26,563 nt of DNA from an uncultured Acetobacteraceae bacterium (GCA_937874445.1 CALNAL010000262.1:1-26563); one strand, 5' to 3'. Positions 14,148-22,097 are shown, counted from the stretch's first letter. Made by a program: numbers and translations. The notes: generated by a model from the letters alone, not told the origin.

Positions 14148-16004
14148 TCAGAGGAAACCGATCGAGATCCACGGGATCAGCACGATCAGCACGAGTGTGA
14201 CAGCCAGCGCCGCCAGATGCGACCAGACATGGTGGATGACGTCGTCGGGATGCACCCGTCCGATGGCACAGGCCAGATAAAAGCCCACGCCGAACGGTGG
14301 GGTGAACAGTCCCAGCCCCATCGAGAACACCGCGATGATGGCGTAATGCACCTCATTCACGCCCATCATCCGCGCGATGGGGAAAAGCAGCGGCCCGAAC
14401 AACACGATCGCGGGAACGCCCTCAAGGACCGAGCCGAGCACCACGAAGGCCACAGCAGAAACCCCGAGGAAACCCCAGCGCCCGCCCGGCATGGCCGCCA
14501 TCAGCGAGACAAGCTGGCGCGAGAAGCCAGACTGGGTGAGCGCCCAGGCCATCGTCGAAGCCGCCCCCACCACCAGCAGGATCGCCCCGGAGAGTGCCGC
14601 CGTGTCCACCAGGATCGGCATGATGCGACTCCAGTCGAAGCAACGGTAGAACACCAGGCCGACGAAGATCGTGTAGAGCACGCCGATGGTGGCGACCTCG
14701 GTCGCGGTAGCCACGCCGGAGACCACGGCGGTGCGGATGACGAAAGGCAGGATCAGCCCCGGCAGCGCCACAAGGAACAAGCGCAGCTTCATGGTGGCCG
14801 GAATCTTCTGCACGCCGCTCATGTCTTCGTTGCGGGTCTGACGGTAGATGATGAAGCTCAACGCCACCATGCCAACCACAGCGGGGAGCAGACCGCCAGT
14901 GAACAACGCTGCGATGGAGACGCCCGTCACCGAACCCACTGTGATCAATACGATCGAGGGAGGAATGGTCTCCGACATGACCGCCGCAGCCGAGAGCAGC
15001 GAGACCAGGGAACTTTCGGGATTGCCGCGCTTCTTCATCTCGGGAAACAATGCCGGGGCGATGGCCGCCATGTCGGCTGCCTTGGCTCCCGAGATGCCGG
15101 AGACCAGATACATCGCAGCCAGCAGCACGTATTGCAGTCCGCCGCGGAAATGTCCAAGCAGGGCAACCAGGGCCGCGACCATCGCACGCGAAAGACCAGC
15201 AAGTTCGATCAGTGCGCCGAGCAGCACGAACATCGGCACCGCCAGCAGCACTAGGTACGACATGCCCTCGCTCATCCGCCCCGGCACGATGGACAGCGGG
15301 ATCGAGGTCATGAAGTGCAGATACGCGATGGTGGCCAGCACGAAAGCCAACGCGATCGGCATGCCGATGCAGATGCAGGTGGCGACCAGAACGAAGAAAA
15401 AGACGATCAGGTTGTAGTTGCCGATGTCATCGAGCCAGTCAGCCCCCAGCCAGAAGACGACACCCACTGCCGCCACCAGCGCGAGCGAACCGGCGATCTG
15501 CGGCAGGGTGGCATTCTGCACGAGCTGGTCGATCGCCGTCATCAGCATCAAGACGATACCGACAAACAGCGCCGCCTCGCGCCATGCCTCATTGATGCCG
15601 AGCACCGGGGTGACACTGTCGGAGTGCATCACCACATGTTCCCAGGTGGGAACGAGCATGACCACCAACGCCGAGCAGATCAGCATCAGGCCGAGAGAAT
15701 CGATCTGGGCACGCCGGCGCGGCGAGAGGCTGCGGATGAAGGCGGTGAGACGCATGTGCTGTCCGCGCCGCAGTGCCACCACGGCACCCAGCATGGACAA
15801 CCAGATGAACATCAGCGTGGCAAGTTCGTCCGACCAGGTCAGGGGATCATTGAAGACGTAGCGAGCAGTGGTGCCCCAGCCCAGCAGACAGACCTCGGCG
15901 ACCACCAGGGCCGCAGCGACAAACTCGACGGCACGACCAAGATGGCGGTCGAAGGTGGCAAATAACCCGTTCGCGGGCTCGGCTGCGGAAACAGCGGCAT
16001 CCAC
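14148..16004 (-). CDS. TRAP transporter fused small (DctQ) and large (DctM) permease subunits
   Basis: A 618-residue polytopic membrane protein. Residues about 15-165 are the four-helix DctQ subunit (ARYVFNDPLTWSDELATLMFIWLSMLGAVVALRRGQHM is characteristic). Residues about 190-618 are the DctM channel subunit (LLAVPMFVLLGALIE, SGISGAKAADMAAI, AAAVMSETIPPSI, ending GLGLFTPPFGVGFYLACAIG). Natural QM fusions are common. With DctP it would import a sugar acid using a sodium gradient. The start is GTG at 16004 with AGGAG 7 bases upstream; the ATG at 16000 is out of frame. It follows dctP across a strong hairpin and precedes gntR by 73 bases. Confidence 0.92.
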   Translation of the reverse strand: MDAAVSAAEPANGLFATFDRHLGRAVEFVAAALVVAEVCLLGWGTTARYVFNDPLTWSDELATLMFIWLSMLGAVVALRRGQHMRLTAFIRSLSPRRRAQIDSLGLMLICSALVVMLVPTWEHVVMHSDSVTPVLGINEAWREAALFVGIVLMLMTAIDQLVQNATLPQIAGSLALVAAVGVVFWLGADWLDDIGNYNLIVFFFVLVATCICIGMPIALAFVLATIAYLHFMTSIPLSIVPGRMSEGMSYLVLLAVPMFVLLGALIELAGLSRAMVAALVALLGHFRGGLQYVLLAAMYLVSGISGAKAADMAAIAPALFPEMKKRGNPESSLVSLLSAAAVMSETIPPSIVLITVGSVTGVSIAALFTGGLLPAVVGMVALSFIIYRQTRNEDMSGVQKIPATMKLRLFLVALPGLILPFVIRTAVVSGVATATEVATIGVLYTIFVGLVFYRCFDWSRIMPILVDTAALSGAILLVVGAASTMAWALTQSGFSRQLVSLMAAMPGGRWGFLGVSAVAFVVLGSVLEGVPAIVLFGPLLFPIARMMGVNEVHYAIIAVFSMGLGLFTPPFGVGFYLACAIGRVHPDDVIHHVWSHLAALAVTLVLIVLIPWISIGFL

Positions 16005-16034
16005 GGCAATTCTCCTCGAGGAAACAGGCTACGC

Positions 16035-16080
16035 GGCGACCCGCCTCTCTCCCAAAGAAGGGTGAGAGAGACGGGCCGCC
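16035..16080 (-). other. Long intercistronic hairpin between dctP and dctQM
   Basis: The arms are GGCG, CCCG and CTCTCTC (16035-16051) paired with GAGAGAG, CGGG and CGCC (16064-16080): 15 base pairs broken by two single mismatches, with a 12-base loop. There is no T-run. As after gltI, it sits directly behind a periplasmic binding-protein gene and could stabilise that part of the mRNA. Confidence 0.6.
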
Positions 16081-16094
16081 ACACCAGGCAGGGT

Positions 16095-17105
16095 TCAGAG
16101 CTGACCGACGTATTTCTCGAGCAGGCTCCAGGCCTCGGTTCCGAATTTCTGCTTCCAATCGGCATAGAAGCCGGAGGCACGCAGGGCATCTCGGAATGGA
16201 GTCGTATCGATCTCGTTGATGGTCAGGCCCGCCTTCCTCATCTCGTCGAGGGCCGTGGTGTTGAATGCCTTGATGTCCGCACGCTCCTTCACCACTGCGG
16301 CATCAAGCCCCTCGGTGAGAATCTTGCGCACATCATCGGGCATGCTTTTCCAGCGCGCCGCGTTGGCGAAGATGTAATGGCCATCCCAGATGTGGTTGGA
16401 GAGAGTGACGTGCTTCTGCACCTCGTAGAGCTTGGCACTCTGGATCAGCGCGAGCGGGTTTTCCTGGCCATCCACCACGCGGGTTTGCAGCGAGGCGTAG
16501 AGTTCGCCGAAGTTGATCGGCGTGGGAGCTGCGCCGAGGGCCTTGAAGAGGGTAACCCACAGAGGATTGCCCGGCACGCGGATCTTGAAGTTCTTGAGAT
16601 CCTCCGGCTTGAGAATGAGCTTCTCCGAGGAGGTGATGTCGCGATAACCGTTGTCGAGCATCTTCGGCATCACGGTCAGGCCGATCTTGGCAAAGGCATC
16701 ACGGACATGCCCCCCGAGATCGCCGTCCATGGCGGCCCAGACCTCATCGTAGGTCTTGAAGGCGAACGCGACGGCATTGATTCCCCCGACGGGCACGACG
16801 GTCTGGTTGACGCCGGAGGTGGACATGAAATCGAGCGCGCCGGAGCGGGTCTGCGAAAACATGTCGGGTTCGGAACCAAGCTGGCTGTCGGGATAGACCT
16901 GCAGATCGACTTCGCCGTTGGTCTGCTTGCGGATGGCCTCGGCGGCCTCGGCGATGCGGGTGGCGGCGGGATGGTTGGAGGGGAAGGCCGTTCCGTAGCG
17001 CAGGCGGAAGCGGGCGCGAGCGGCGAAAGAAGGATGGGAGGAGAACGAGGCGGCCGCGAGTCCAAGGGCTGCGACCTGGGCAAAATGGCGCCGGGAAAGG
17101 GTCAT
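16095..17105 (-). CDS. TRAP transporter periplasmic solute-binding protein (DctP family)
   Basis: A 336-residue extracytoplasmic binding protein of the DctP family. The leader MTLSRRHFAQVAALGLAAA carries a twin-arginine SRRHF motif, suggesting Tat export. The mature part has the family core, including FKIRVPGNPLWVTLFKALGAAPTPINFGELYASLQTRVVDGQENP in pieces; the Arg in KIRVPG is the usual carboxylate clamp. The substrate is probably a sugar acid or hexuronate, judged from the surrounding uxu genes. The ATG at 17105 was chosen because the Tat leader starts there, with GGAAA about 9 bases upstream; the frame extends upstream to 17222 without protein-like sequence. First gene of the dctP-dctQM-gntR operon. 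Confidence 0.92.
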   Translation of the reverse strand: MTLSRRHFAQVAALGLAAASFSSHPSFAARARFRLRYGTAFPSNHPAATRIAEAAEAIRKQTNGEVDLQVYPDSQLGSEPDMFSQTRSGALDFMSTSGVNQTVVPVGGINAVAFAFKTYDEVWAAMDGDLGGHVRDAFAKIGLTVMPKMLDNGYRDITSSEKLILKPEDLKNFKIRVPGNPLWVTLFKALGAAPTPINFGELYASLQTRVVDGQENPLALIQSAKLYEVQKHVTLSNHIWDGHYIFANAARWKSMPDDVRKILTEGLDAAVVKERADIKAFNTTALDEMRKAGLTINEIDTTPFRDALRASGFYADWKQKFGTEAWSLLEKYVGQL

Positions 17106-17211
17106 GGTGCGTTTCCGTTTCTGTCCGCGGCCAGACGAGGACGCGGGAATAGTGGGCGATTTGGGCCGACTTCCAAGGAAGTGCCGACAGGGCAGCCTAG
17201 CAGGGCACTCT

Positions 17212-17223
17212 CTAGGATACAAG
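17212..17223. promoter_or_regulatory. Candidate GntR/FCD operator, site 1 (dctP side)
   Basis: CTAGGATACAAG, 107 bases upstream of the dctP start. It agrees at 11 of 12 positions with the reverse complement of site 2 at 17524-17535. The two sites flank the shared intergenic region of the divergent transporter and catabolic operons. Confidence 0.42.
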
Positions 17224-17523
17224 ATGGAATTCAGCCATTCCCGAATGCCACATGAATAACTCGGTCAAAGAAAATCCAAACAGAAATCAAAAATTCTGAG
17301 CTGTATGATTAAATTTACGCCAGACACCCTCTGAACCCCATGCATTCTATTAAATAATCAATAAATAAAAACAAAATTACATAGATATATCATTTATTTT
17401 GTAAAGAATTTCCAATTCGTGTTGGTGTTTTTCTATATTTTACTGAAGATATTCATTTCATCAGATATTGGTATAAATTTTCCCGGCGGCCAAAGAAGCC
17501 AAAAACCAGCCCCACGTCACGTC
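17224..17523. other. AT-rich divergent regulatory region between dctP and the rspB-like gene
   Basis: About 300 bases of strikingly AT-rich DNA, extreme at about 17335-17480, inside a GC-rich genome. There is no gene here. It must hold the promoters of both divergent operons, but I cannot pick convincing -35/-10 pairs. ATTGGTATA at about 17467-17475 matches one half of the UxuR/ExuR operator consensus as I remember it. Confidence 0.6.
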
Positions 17524-17535
17524 CTTGTATCCAAG
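17524..17535. promoter_or_regulatory. Candidate GntR/FCD operator, site 2 (rspB side)
   Basis: CTTGTATCCAAG, with CTTG/CAAG dyad symmetry, 69 bases upstream of the rspB-like ATG. It is the near-identical inverted copy of the site at 17212-17223. Confidence 0.42.
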
Positions 17536-17603
17536 ATTGGCGTCTGCTACCTCTTCTGCTCCGCCGACCCTGTCGTCGGCCTGACGCCTTCAGGAGTGGC
17601 TCC

Positions 17604-18614
17604 ATGAAAAGCCTCGTGGTCGAACGCCCTAACCAGCTTGAAATCCAGGAGCGTCCTCTCCCCGTCCCCGGCCCCGGCCAGGTCCGCCTGCGTGTGCGTC
17701 GTGCCGGAATCTGCGGTTCCGACGTGCATATCTCCCACGGGTCCAATCCATTCGCCCGTTATCCGCGTGTCATCGGACATGAGATCCTCGGCACCGTGGA
17801 TGCCATCGGCGACGGGGTCGATTTCCCCCCCGAGGCCCGTGTCGTCGTTGACCCCGTGGTGGGGTGCGGTCACTGCTACCCGTGCTCGGTCGGACGCCCC
17901 AACGTGTGCACGAACCTGCAGGTCATCGGCGTGCATCTTGATGGGGGCTTCTCCGAATACTGCTGCGTCCCGGCCGAAAATCTCCATGTCGTTCCCGAGG
18001 GGATCCCCGATGAGCACGCGGTAATGATCGAGCCCTTCGCGGTTGCCGCCAACATGATCGATCGCACCGGGGCGGGGCCGGAGGACATTGCTCTTGTATA
18101 CGGGGCAGGACCGATCGGCCTGACCGTGGTGCAGGTTCTCAAGCGTGTCCATCGCGTCGGCACGCTGATCGTGACCGACCGAATCGACGAGCGCCTGGCC
18201 GCGGCGTGCGAAAGCGGTGCCGATGTCACTCTCAACACGGCACGCGAGCCGCTCGCCGACAAGCTCGCGGAGATGGGGGTGCGGCCCACGCTGATCATCG
18301 ACGCCGCCTGCCATCCGGCAATTGCCGGAGAGGCCATCGCACTCGCCTCTCCGGCCGGGCGGATCGGCCTGATGGGCTTTTCTGCCGAGCCTTCCTTGAT
18401 CGTGCAGCAACAGATCACCGGCAAGGAGCTGTCGATCTTCTCCTCGCGACTCAATGCCCGCAAGTTCCCCAAGGTGATCACATGGATGTCGCAAGGCCTG
18501 CTGGCGCCGGAGAAGCTGGTCACCCACCGTTTCGGCATGCGTGATTTCGCCCGCGCCTTCGACGTTTTCGAGCATGACCAGACGGCCTGCTGCAAGGTGT
18601 TGCTGTCGTTCTGA
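17604..18614 (+). CDS. Zinc-dependent sugar-acid dehydrogenase, RspB-like
   Basis: A 336-residue medium-chain alcohol dehydrogenase, very similar along its length to E. coli RspB (for example MKSLVVERPNQLEI, NPFARYPRVIGHE, PTLIIDAACHPAI, ITGKELSIFSSRLNA). Catalytic zinc ligands are Cys37 (AGICGSD) and His59/Glu60 (GHE). Structural zinc is bound by Cys88, Cys91, Cys94 and Cys102. NAD(P) binds at GAGPIG (167-172). RspB relatives are thought to oxidise sugar acids such as galactonate or mannonate epimers and occur with enolase-superfamily dehydratases; one lies at 25300 here. The substrate is unproven. The ATG at 17604 follows GGAGTGGCTCC. First gene of the right-hand catabolic operon. Confidence 0.9.
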   Translation: MKSLVVERPNQLEIQERPLPVPGPGQVRLRVRRAGICGSDVHISHGSNPFARYPRVIGHEILGTVDAIGDGVDFPPEARVVVDPVVGCGHCYPCSVGRPNVCTNLQVIGVHLDGGFSEYCCVPAENLHVVPEGIPDEHAVMIEPFAVAANMIDRTGAGPEDIALVYGAGPIGLTVVQVLKRVHRVGTLIVTDRIDERLAAACESGADVTLNTAREPLADKLAEMGVRPTLIIDAACHPAIAGEAIALASPAGRIGLMGFSAEPSLIVQQQITGKELSIFSSRLNARKFPKVITWMSQGLLAPEKLVTHRFGMRDFARAFDVFEHDQTACCKVLLSF

Positions 18615-18733
18615 ATCCCACAATGCGACGGGAAGAGTTTTCATCGCCTCGGGGAATCTGCTACAGCATTCAGTCCTTGAGGAAGCAAAACTTCCCGCGC
18701 CTTCACACAGGTCTCTATTTCTGAGGCAAGACA

Positions 18734-20227
18734 ATGACATCTCTCTCCGCTGACACCAAGCTGAGCAACGCGACACTCGATCGTCTGCCCGCCTCGGTTC
18801 ATCGTCCCGCCTATGACCGCACGGCCGTCACCCCTGGCATTGTCCACATCGGCATCGGGGCATTCTCGCGGGCGCATCTCTGCGTCTACACCGAGGAGCG
18901 CATTGCTGCCGGGGAGACCTCGTGGGGCCTGATCGGCGTCGATCCGATGGGCCCGGCACTGCGCGATGTGTTGCGGGCCCAGGACGGCCTCTACACGCTG
19001 GTCGTGCGCGAGGCGAAGGGCGATGCACCGCGCGTGGTCGGCTCCATCGTCGGCGCCTACTGTCTGCCCGACGACACCCAGGAGATTCTTGCCCGCATGG
19101 CCGATCCGGCCACCCGCATCGTCACCATCACGGTGTCCGAGAAAGGCTACTGCCAGGATGCCGCCACCGGCAACCTCGACGAGAAGCATCCGCTGATCGC
19201 CGCCGACCTGGCCAACCCGACCGCTCCGCGCTCGGTGCCGGGGCTGATCACCGAGGCCCTGGCGCGCCGCCGTGCCGCGGGCGTGCCGCCCTTCACGGTG
19301 CTCTCCTGCGACAACCTTTCCGAGAACGGCCACAAGGCGCACCGCATCATCACCCGCTTCGCCACGGTGCGTGATGCCGCCCTCGGCGCCTGGATCGAGC
19401 AAAACGTGGCCTTCCCCTGCACCATGGTGGACCGCATCACCCCGGCCACCACCGACGCCGTGCGTGCCGATGCCACCAAGCTCCTCGGCATGGAGGACGG
19501 CTGGCCGGTAGTGACCGAGCCGTTCATCCAGTGGGTGGTGGAGGACAACTTCACCCTCGGCCGCCCCGCCTGGGAGAAGGCCGGCGCCACCATGGTCAAG
19601 GACGTGGTGCCCTTCGAGATGATGAAGCTGCGTTGCCTCAACGGCTCGCACTCCGCCCTCGCCTATCTCGGCACTCTGCTCGACCGCGAAACGGTCTATG
19701 ACGCGATGTCGGACAAGCTGTGCAACGCCTTCGTCCATCGGCTGTGGGCGGAGGATCTGGTGCCGACGGTGCCGGCTATCCCGGGCGTGGACGTGCCCGA
19801 CTATACCCGCCAGCTGGAGGAACGCTTCCTCAATCCGCGCATCCGGCATCTGACGATCCAGATTTCCTCGGACGGCTCGCAGAAGCTGCCGCCGCGACTG
19901 CTCGAGCCGGCTCTGGAGCGGTTGAAGGCGGGAGCGGAACCGCGCTGCGTGGCCTTCCTGGTGGCGGCCTGGATGCGTTTTCTCTCCGAGAAGAGCGAGT
20001 CCGGCCGTGCCTACAAGGTGGCTGATCCGCTGGCTGCCAGGCTCACCGCGATCGCCGCGGAAAAGCATGGTGCCGCCGCCCTGGCCGAAGCGCTCTTCGG
20101 CATCTCCGACATCTTCACGCCGGAGCTTCTGACCTTCGAGGGTTTCCGCAAGGACGTCCTGACCAGCCTGGAGAGCATCCTCTCACTCGGAACGGCCAAG
20201 GCGCTCGGGAAATTCCTCGGCGCGTAG
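18734..20227 (+). CDS. uxuB: D-fructuronate reductase / mannitol dehydrogenase family protein
   Basis: A 497-residue polyol-specific long-chain dehydrogenase. It has the N-terminal Rossmann motif GIVHIGIGAFSRAHL, the family signature MVDRITPATTD, and the catalytic region KLRCLNGSHSALAYLG with Lys298. The family reduces fructuronate or oxidises mannitol and related polyols; pairing with mannonate dehydratase downstream makes fructuronate to mannonate the most likely reaction, the second step of glucuronate breakdown. The ATG at 18734 has GAGG about 9 bases upstream. It lies 119 bases after the rspB-like gene and 151 before uxuA. The symbol is given on context; mannitol dehydrogenase remains possible. 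Confidence 0.87.
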   Translation: MTSLSADTKLSNATLDRLPASVHRPAYDRTAVTPGIVHIGIGAFSRAHLCVYTEERIAAGETSWGLIGVDPMGPALRDVLRAQDGLYTLVVREAKGDAPRVVGSIVGAYCLPDDTQEILARMADPATRIVTITVSEKGYCQDAATGNLDEKHPLIAADLANPTAPRSVPGLITEALARRRAAGVPPFTVLSCDNLSENGHKAHRIITRFATVRDAALGAWIEQNVAFPCTMVDRITPATTDAVRADATKLLGMEDGWPVVTEPFIQWVVEDNFTLGRPAWEKAGATMVKDVVPFEMMKLRCLNGSHSALAYLGTLLDRETVYDAMSDKLCNAFVHRLWAEDLVPTVPAIPGVDVPDYTRQLEERFLNPRIRHLTIQISSDGSQKLPPRLLEPALERLKAGAEPRCVAFLVAAWMRFLSEKSESGRAYKVADPLAARLTAIAAEKHGAAALAEALFGISDIFTPELLTFEGFRKDVLTSLESILSLGTAKALGKFLGA

Positions 20228-20233
20228 GAGGAT

Positions 20234-20265
20234 GATCGGTTCTTTGCCAAAACGAAAAACCGATC
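20234..20265 (+). other. Stem-loop just after uxuB
   Basis: GATCGGTT (20234-20241) and AACCGATC (20258-20265) form a perfect 8-bp stem with a 16-base A-rich loop, 7 bases after the uxuB stop. No T-run follows. Confidence 0.5.
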
Positions 20266-20279
20266 GGATGACCGCCTGC

Positions 20280-20301
20280 CGCTTTTCCTTCGGGAAAAGC
20301 G
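20280..20301 (+). other. UUCG-tetraloop hairpin between uxuB and uxuA
   Basis: CGCTTTTCC (20280-20288) and GGAAAAGCG (20293-20301) pair perfectly across a TTCG loop, giving the exceptionally stable C(UUCG)G tetraloop. It stands 78 bases before the uxuA ATG. With the preceding stem-loop it may stabilise the uxuB transcript or attenuate entry into uxuA. A small GGCC-TTTT-GGCC hairpin lies closer to the uxuA ribosome site. Confidence 0.6.
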
Positions 20302-20378
20302 AATCTTGTTCGTACCGCGCCAGCTCCACGCACGCTGGGCCGCGGGGCCTTTTGGCCTAAGGAAACTGGAGAGCTAAG

Positions 20379-21575
20379 ATGGAACAGAGCTGGCGCTGGT
20401 TTGGACCTGACGACGTGGTGCCGCTGCGGGCCATTCGGCAGGCGGGGGCGCGCGGGGTGGTGACGGCGCTGCACCAGATTCCCTACGGGGTGGTGTGGAG
20501 CGAGGAGGAAATCCGCAAGCGGCAGGGGCTGATCGAGGCGGACCCGGAGATGGGGCTGCACTGGAACGTGGTGGAAAGCCTGCCGATCCACGAGCGCATC
20601 AAGCTCGACGAGGGCGACCAGACGGAGCTCTACGACAACTACCGGGCCTCGATGCGCAACCTGGCGGCGTGCGGGATCAAGACCATCTGCTACAACTTCA
20701 TGCCGGTGGTGGACTGGACCCGCACGACGCTCTACCAGCCGCTGCCCGGCGGGGGGCGCGCGCTGCGCTTCGAGGCGTATCAATATGCGGCGTTCGACTG
20801 CTTCATGCTGCGCCGGCCGGGGGCGGAGGAGGAGCACGGGGCGGCGCTGGTGGCGCGGGCGAAGAAGTGGTTCGACGCGGCCCCGCAGTCCGACAAGGAC
20901 ACGCTGCTCTCCTCGATCATGGCCGGCCTGCCCGGGGCCTTCGACCGCTACGACATCCCGGCGCTGCGCAACATGCTGGAGCGCTACAAGGGGGTCACGC
21001 CCGCGATCCTGCGCGAGCGCCTGGTGAAGTTCCTGCGCGAGGTGATCCCGCTGGCCGACGAGCTGGGGATGCGCTTTGCCATCCACCCCGACGACCCGCC
21101 ACGCTCTCTGATGGGGCTGCCGCGCATCGTCTCCTCGGCGGAGGACTTCCGCTACATGGCGGCGGCGGTGCCCTCGCTGGCCAACGGGATCACGCTGTGC
21201 ACCGGCTCGCTGGGAGCCGGGGCGCAGAACGACATTCCGGCGATCGCGGGCGAGTTTGCCGAGCGCATCCACTTCGTGCATCTGCGCAACGTGGCCAAGG
21301 AGGCGGACGGCTCGTTCCAGGAGGCGGAGCACCTGGGCGGCGACACCGACATGGTCAAGGTCGTGGAGACGCTGCTGCGCGAGCAGAAGCGCCGCCAGGA
21401 GGCCGGGCGTGCCGACTGGCGCATGCCGATGCGGCCCGACCACGGCCACGAGCTGCTCGACGACATCAACAAGGGCTCCTTCCCCGGCTATTCCGCCATC
21501 GGCCGTCTCAAGGGCCTCGCCGAGATCCGCGGCCTCATGGTCGCCATCTCTCAACTGGAAAAACTGCCGCTCTGA
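20379..21575 (+). CDS. uxuA: Mannonate dehydratase
   Basis: A 398-residue enzyme that converts D-mannonate to 2-keto-3-deoxygluconate, in the xylose-isomerase-like TIM-barrel fold. It opens with the typical MEQSWRWFGPDDVVPL and carries the metal and active-site segments FAIHPDDPP, LCTGSLGAG, HFVHLRNV and MRPDHGHELLDD. E. coli UxuA is 394 residues. The ATG at 20379 has GGAGAG about 7 bases upstream. It is the last gene of rspB-uxuB-uxuA. Codon choice looks different from uxuB: uxuA strongly favours G-ending codons such as gcg, ggg and cgg. The kinase and aldolase that would follow (KdgK, Eda) are not in the window. Confidence 0.95.
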   Translation: MEQSWRWFGPDDVVPLRAIRQAGARGVVTALHQIPYGVVWSEEEIRKRQGLIEADPEMGLHWNVVESLPIHERIKLDEGDQTELYDNYRASMRNLAACGIKTICYNFMPVVDWTRTTLYQPLPGGGRALRFEAYQYAAFDCFMLRRPGAEEEHGAALVARAKKWFDAAPQSDKDTLLSSIMAGLPGAFDRYDIPALRNMLERYKGVTPAILRERLVKFLREVIPLADELGMRFAIHPDDPPRSLMGLPRIVSSAEDFRYMAAAVPSLANGITLCTGSLGAGAQNDIPAIAGEFAERIHFVHLRNVAKEADGSFQEAEHLGGDTDMVKVVETLLREQKRRQEAGRADWRMPMRPDHGHELLDDINKGSFPGYSAIGRLKGLAEIRGLMVAISQLEKLPL

Positions 21576-21597
21576 GCCCCCCGCACCCGACGATACC

Positions 21598-21630
21598 GCC
21601 CGGACCACTCATGAAAGTGGTTCGGGCGTT
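21598..21630 (+). terminator. Terminator hairpin after uxuA
   Basis: GCCCGGACCACT (21598-21609) pairs with AGTGGTTCGGGC (21616-21627), 12 base pairs including one G-U, with a 6-base loop, followed by GTTGT. It starts 22 bases after the uxuA stop. Confidence 0.68.
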
Positions 21631-21738
21631 GTCGGCGCGGTAGTCATGGGTCAATGCGAGGTCGCGGTTCAACCCAGGGCCCCACAAAACGGCCCGAAAT
21701 CTCCCGTACGACCACATCCCGTTCCGGGGTCGCCGCAC

Positions 21739-21784
21739 ACCAAATCTCGCTGATCGCAGAAGAATGCGATCGGCGAGATTTGGT
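21739..21784 (-). terminator. Very long hairpin ending the ABC transporter operon
   Basis: The 20-base arms 21739-21758 and 21765-21784 pair throughout with a single G-U, around a 6-base GAAGAA loop. The outer 12 pairs are ACCAAATCTCGC/GCGAGATTTGGT. It begins 1 base after the stop codon (TAA, 21786-21788) of the small membrane protein. Strong as a structure but with no T-run on either side; it may terminate, or protect the 3' end of the mRNA. Confidence 0.55.
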
Positions 21785-21785
21785 A

Positions 21786-22097
21786 TTATGGCGCCGCGTT
21801 GCGCGGCTGGCTGCAATCGTCGTGCGTGGCAAGGCCGGCCGGACGTGCCTGATCGGCCTTGCAGATGCCGGGGGAGAAGAAAAAGATCGAGGGACCGCAG
21901 CAACTGGCGCCGCTCTTGAGGCCGCTGCGCAGGCCGGAGAGAAAGAGCCCCGTGGGCTTCTCCCAGCCGAGGCGACGAGCAAACAGGATGTAGAACAGCA
22001 TCGCCGCGCCCACCGGCCAGGCGAAATAGAGGCATATGGCCGTCAGCGCGATCGGAAACGGCCGGAGAATGACCTGATCGAAAAGCCCGCGTGCCAT
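21786..22097 (-). CDS. Small membrane protein of the carbohydrate ABC operon, unknown function
   Basis: A 103-residue protein that I do not recognise. It begins MARGLFDQVILRPFPIAL and has one long or two short membrane segments at about residues 9-41 (IALTAICLYFAWPVGAAMLFYILFA in pieces). A basic stretch and a tail with CC and scattered Cys follow; the tail shows no domain. The start at 22097 is well supported by GGGGAGG 9 bases upstream, which argues for a real gene. It follows the second permease by 98 bases on the same strand and directly precedes a long hairpin. The position suggests an accessory part of the transporter. Confidence 0.6.
   Translation of the reverse strand: MARGLFDQVILRPFPIALTAICLYFAWPVGAAMLFYILFARRLGWEKPTGLFLSGLRSGLKSGASCCGPSIFFFSPGICKADQARPAGLATHDDCSQPRNAAP

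Noticed and set aside
18641..20068. Minus-strand open frame of about 475 residues opposite uxuB
   Set aside because: His/Gly/Arg-rich shadow without any motif; uxuB on the plus strand is unambiguous.
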